Positions 41,235-41,994 of a DNA stretch of 41,994 nucleotides are shown piece after piece. Source of the DNA: Sporisorium sorghi (taxonomy: Eukaryota > Basidiomycota > Ustilaginomycetes > Ustilaginales > Ustilaginaceae); NCBI GenBank assembly GCA_023212695.1, contig JALCCG010000186.1, forward strand, positions 1-41,994, read 5' to 3'. The notes below the pieces were generated by a model. That model worked only from the letters and a program-made list of their open reading frames with translations. It searched no databases and was not told the DNA's origin. Each line of letters starts with the position of its first letter. Within the stretch, counting starts at the first letter, position 1. The position numbers and the translations under genes were made by a program.

Positions 41235-41924
41235 ATGGCAAGAAAATACAAAAACCCCTTGGTTACCGTCATTAATCCAAAATCTCCGGCAGCAGAATCT
41301 TATCGAGGACTGCGGACTAATATTCAATTTTCTGTTCATGACAAGCAAGTAAGGGTCATCATGGTTGCTTCGGCCCAAATGAATGAAGGCAAAACCACAA
41401 CGGTAAGTAATCTGGCTGTTGCCTATGCTCATGAAGGTAAAAATGTATTATTAATCGAAGCAGATTTACGCAAACCATCGTTACACCATGTATTCGGCGT
41501 TTCCAATGAAACTGGATTAACAAATGTTTTGGCCCAGCAGATGGATGTTGAAGATGTGATACGACAGACTGCTGTTCCTAATCTCTCCGTTATTCCTTCA
41601 GGCTCTATTCCATACAACCCCTCCGAAATGTTAGGTTCTCAAAATATGCAAGTGTTAATCCACGATCTCAAGCAGAAGTATGACATGATCTTGTTTGATA
41701 CGCCTCCGGTATTGGCAGTCAGTGACGCGCTTATTGTCAGCGCTTTGTGTGATGGTGTTGTTTTAGTTGTGCTAGGAGGGAAAGTAAAGAAATCCCAGGT
41801 CAAAAAGGCAAAGGCTCAACTCGAGCATGTTAAGGCACGTCTTCTTGGGGTAGTGCTTAACAATATCACCATTCGCGAAAATGAAGCTGAACAGCTTTAT
41901 TATGGCAGTACATGGCTGAAATGA
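41235..41924 (+). CDS. CpsD/CapB-type tyrosine kinase (BY-kinase)
   Basis: This 229-residue ATPase has a Walker A motif ASAQMNEGKTTT (residues 45-56, Lys53), a Walker A' LLIEADLRKP (where Glu75 replaces the usual Asp), and a Walker B YDMILFDTPPV (about residue 155). It matches the cytoplasmic kinase of Gram-positive exopolysaccharide export (CpsD, YwqD, EpsB). The C-terminus is short, with one Tyr pair (LYYGSTW) in place of a Tyr cluster. These kinases need a membrane activator (CpsC/YveK type), which is not next to it here. AGGTGAGG precedes ATG 41235. The stop overlaps the next gene as ATGA. Confidence 0.92.
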   Translation: MARKYKNPLVTVINPKSPAAESYRGLRTNIQFSVHDKQVRVIMVASAQMNEGKTTTVSNLAVAYAHEGKNVLLIEADLRKPSLHHVFGVSNETGLTNVLAQQMDVEDVIRQTAVPNLSVIPSGSIPYNPSEMLGSQNMQVLIHDLKQKYDMILFDTPPVLAVSDALIVSALCDGVVLVVLGGKVKKSQVKKAKAQLEHVKARLLGVVLNNITIRENEAEQLYYGSTWLK

Positions 41925-41994
41925 AGAACCAAGATGTCCTGGTTACGTTTCTTGATGAGTTATATCAGGGACGATTGCCCTCTCTTGATGAGAT
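41921..41994 (+). CDS. Start of the next gene after the kinase (cut by window)
   Basis: A frame starting ATG 41921, overlapping the kinase stop as ATGA, stays open to the end of the window and reads MKNQDVLVTFLDELYQGRLP, then SLDE. An in-frame ATG at 41912 is also possible. It is probably the next member of the exopolysaccharide operon, but 24 residues are too few to name it. Confidence 0.55.
   Translation, partial: MKNQDVLVTFLDELYQGRLPSLDE

Overview
The window looks like a chromosomal stretch of a Paenibacillus-like Bacillota bacterium. The evidence is strong AGGAGG-type ribosome binding sites, frequent GTG and TTG starts, a PBSX/Xkd-type contractile tail cluster, a SleB-type wall hydrolase, a YhgE/Pip protein with its TetR regulator, and a Gram-positive BY-kinase. 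The genus is an inference from gene content. No rRNA, tRNA, CRISPR array, transposase or integrase was recognised.

Positions 1-21584 hold phage-tail genes, nearly all on the + strand and tightly packed. They form two consecutive contractile-tail modules. Module A (1-7651) enters the window in the last part of its tape measure gene. It runs through baseplate genes (xkdP, Q, R, S, T, U types), a fibre-like protein, a kelch beta-propeller tail protein and three small genes. Module B (7731-20069) begins again with a tail terminator and has sheath, tube, a tail assembly chaperone with a textbook -1 frameshift signal, tape measure, a second xkdP-U set, a large mosaic fibre, an accessory protein and an XkdX protein. 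One holin and one glucosaminidase endolysin (20360-21584) follow. No terminase, portal, capsid or integrase gene lies between the modules. This suggests a tailocin-like (phage-tail-like bacteriocin) locus with two tails of different target specificity and one shared lysis cassette, or the tail part of a composite prophage. The left end is outside the window, so the choice stays open.

Positions 21930-34268 are ordinary chromosomal genes: dGTPase-like HD hydrolase, flavin-dependent luciferase-like oxidoreductase, TRM11-like methyltransferase converging on an alkyltransferase-like gene, D-2-hydroxyacid dehydrogenase, ThpR, a SleB-like wall hydrolase, a UPF0173 metallo-hydrolase, a UgtP/MGDG-synthase-like glycosyltransferase, and a TetR/YhgE pair with two matching 23-bp operator candidates.

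Positions 34269-39431 hold the glutamate synthase large subunit with a long, structured upstream region (a CRP/FNR-like palindrome, a promoter, a leader hairpin) and no adjacent small-subunit gene. A possible decayed antisense gene lies in the same gap.

Positions 39432-41994 contain a 48-residue orphan protein, an XRE regulator facing away from a promoter that carries a GATACA-type palindrome inside its spacer, a PilZ-like protein of uncertain family, a CpsD-type tyrosine kinase, and the start of one more gene. The last part looks like the front of an exopolysaccharide operon controlled by the XRE protein.
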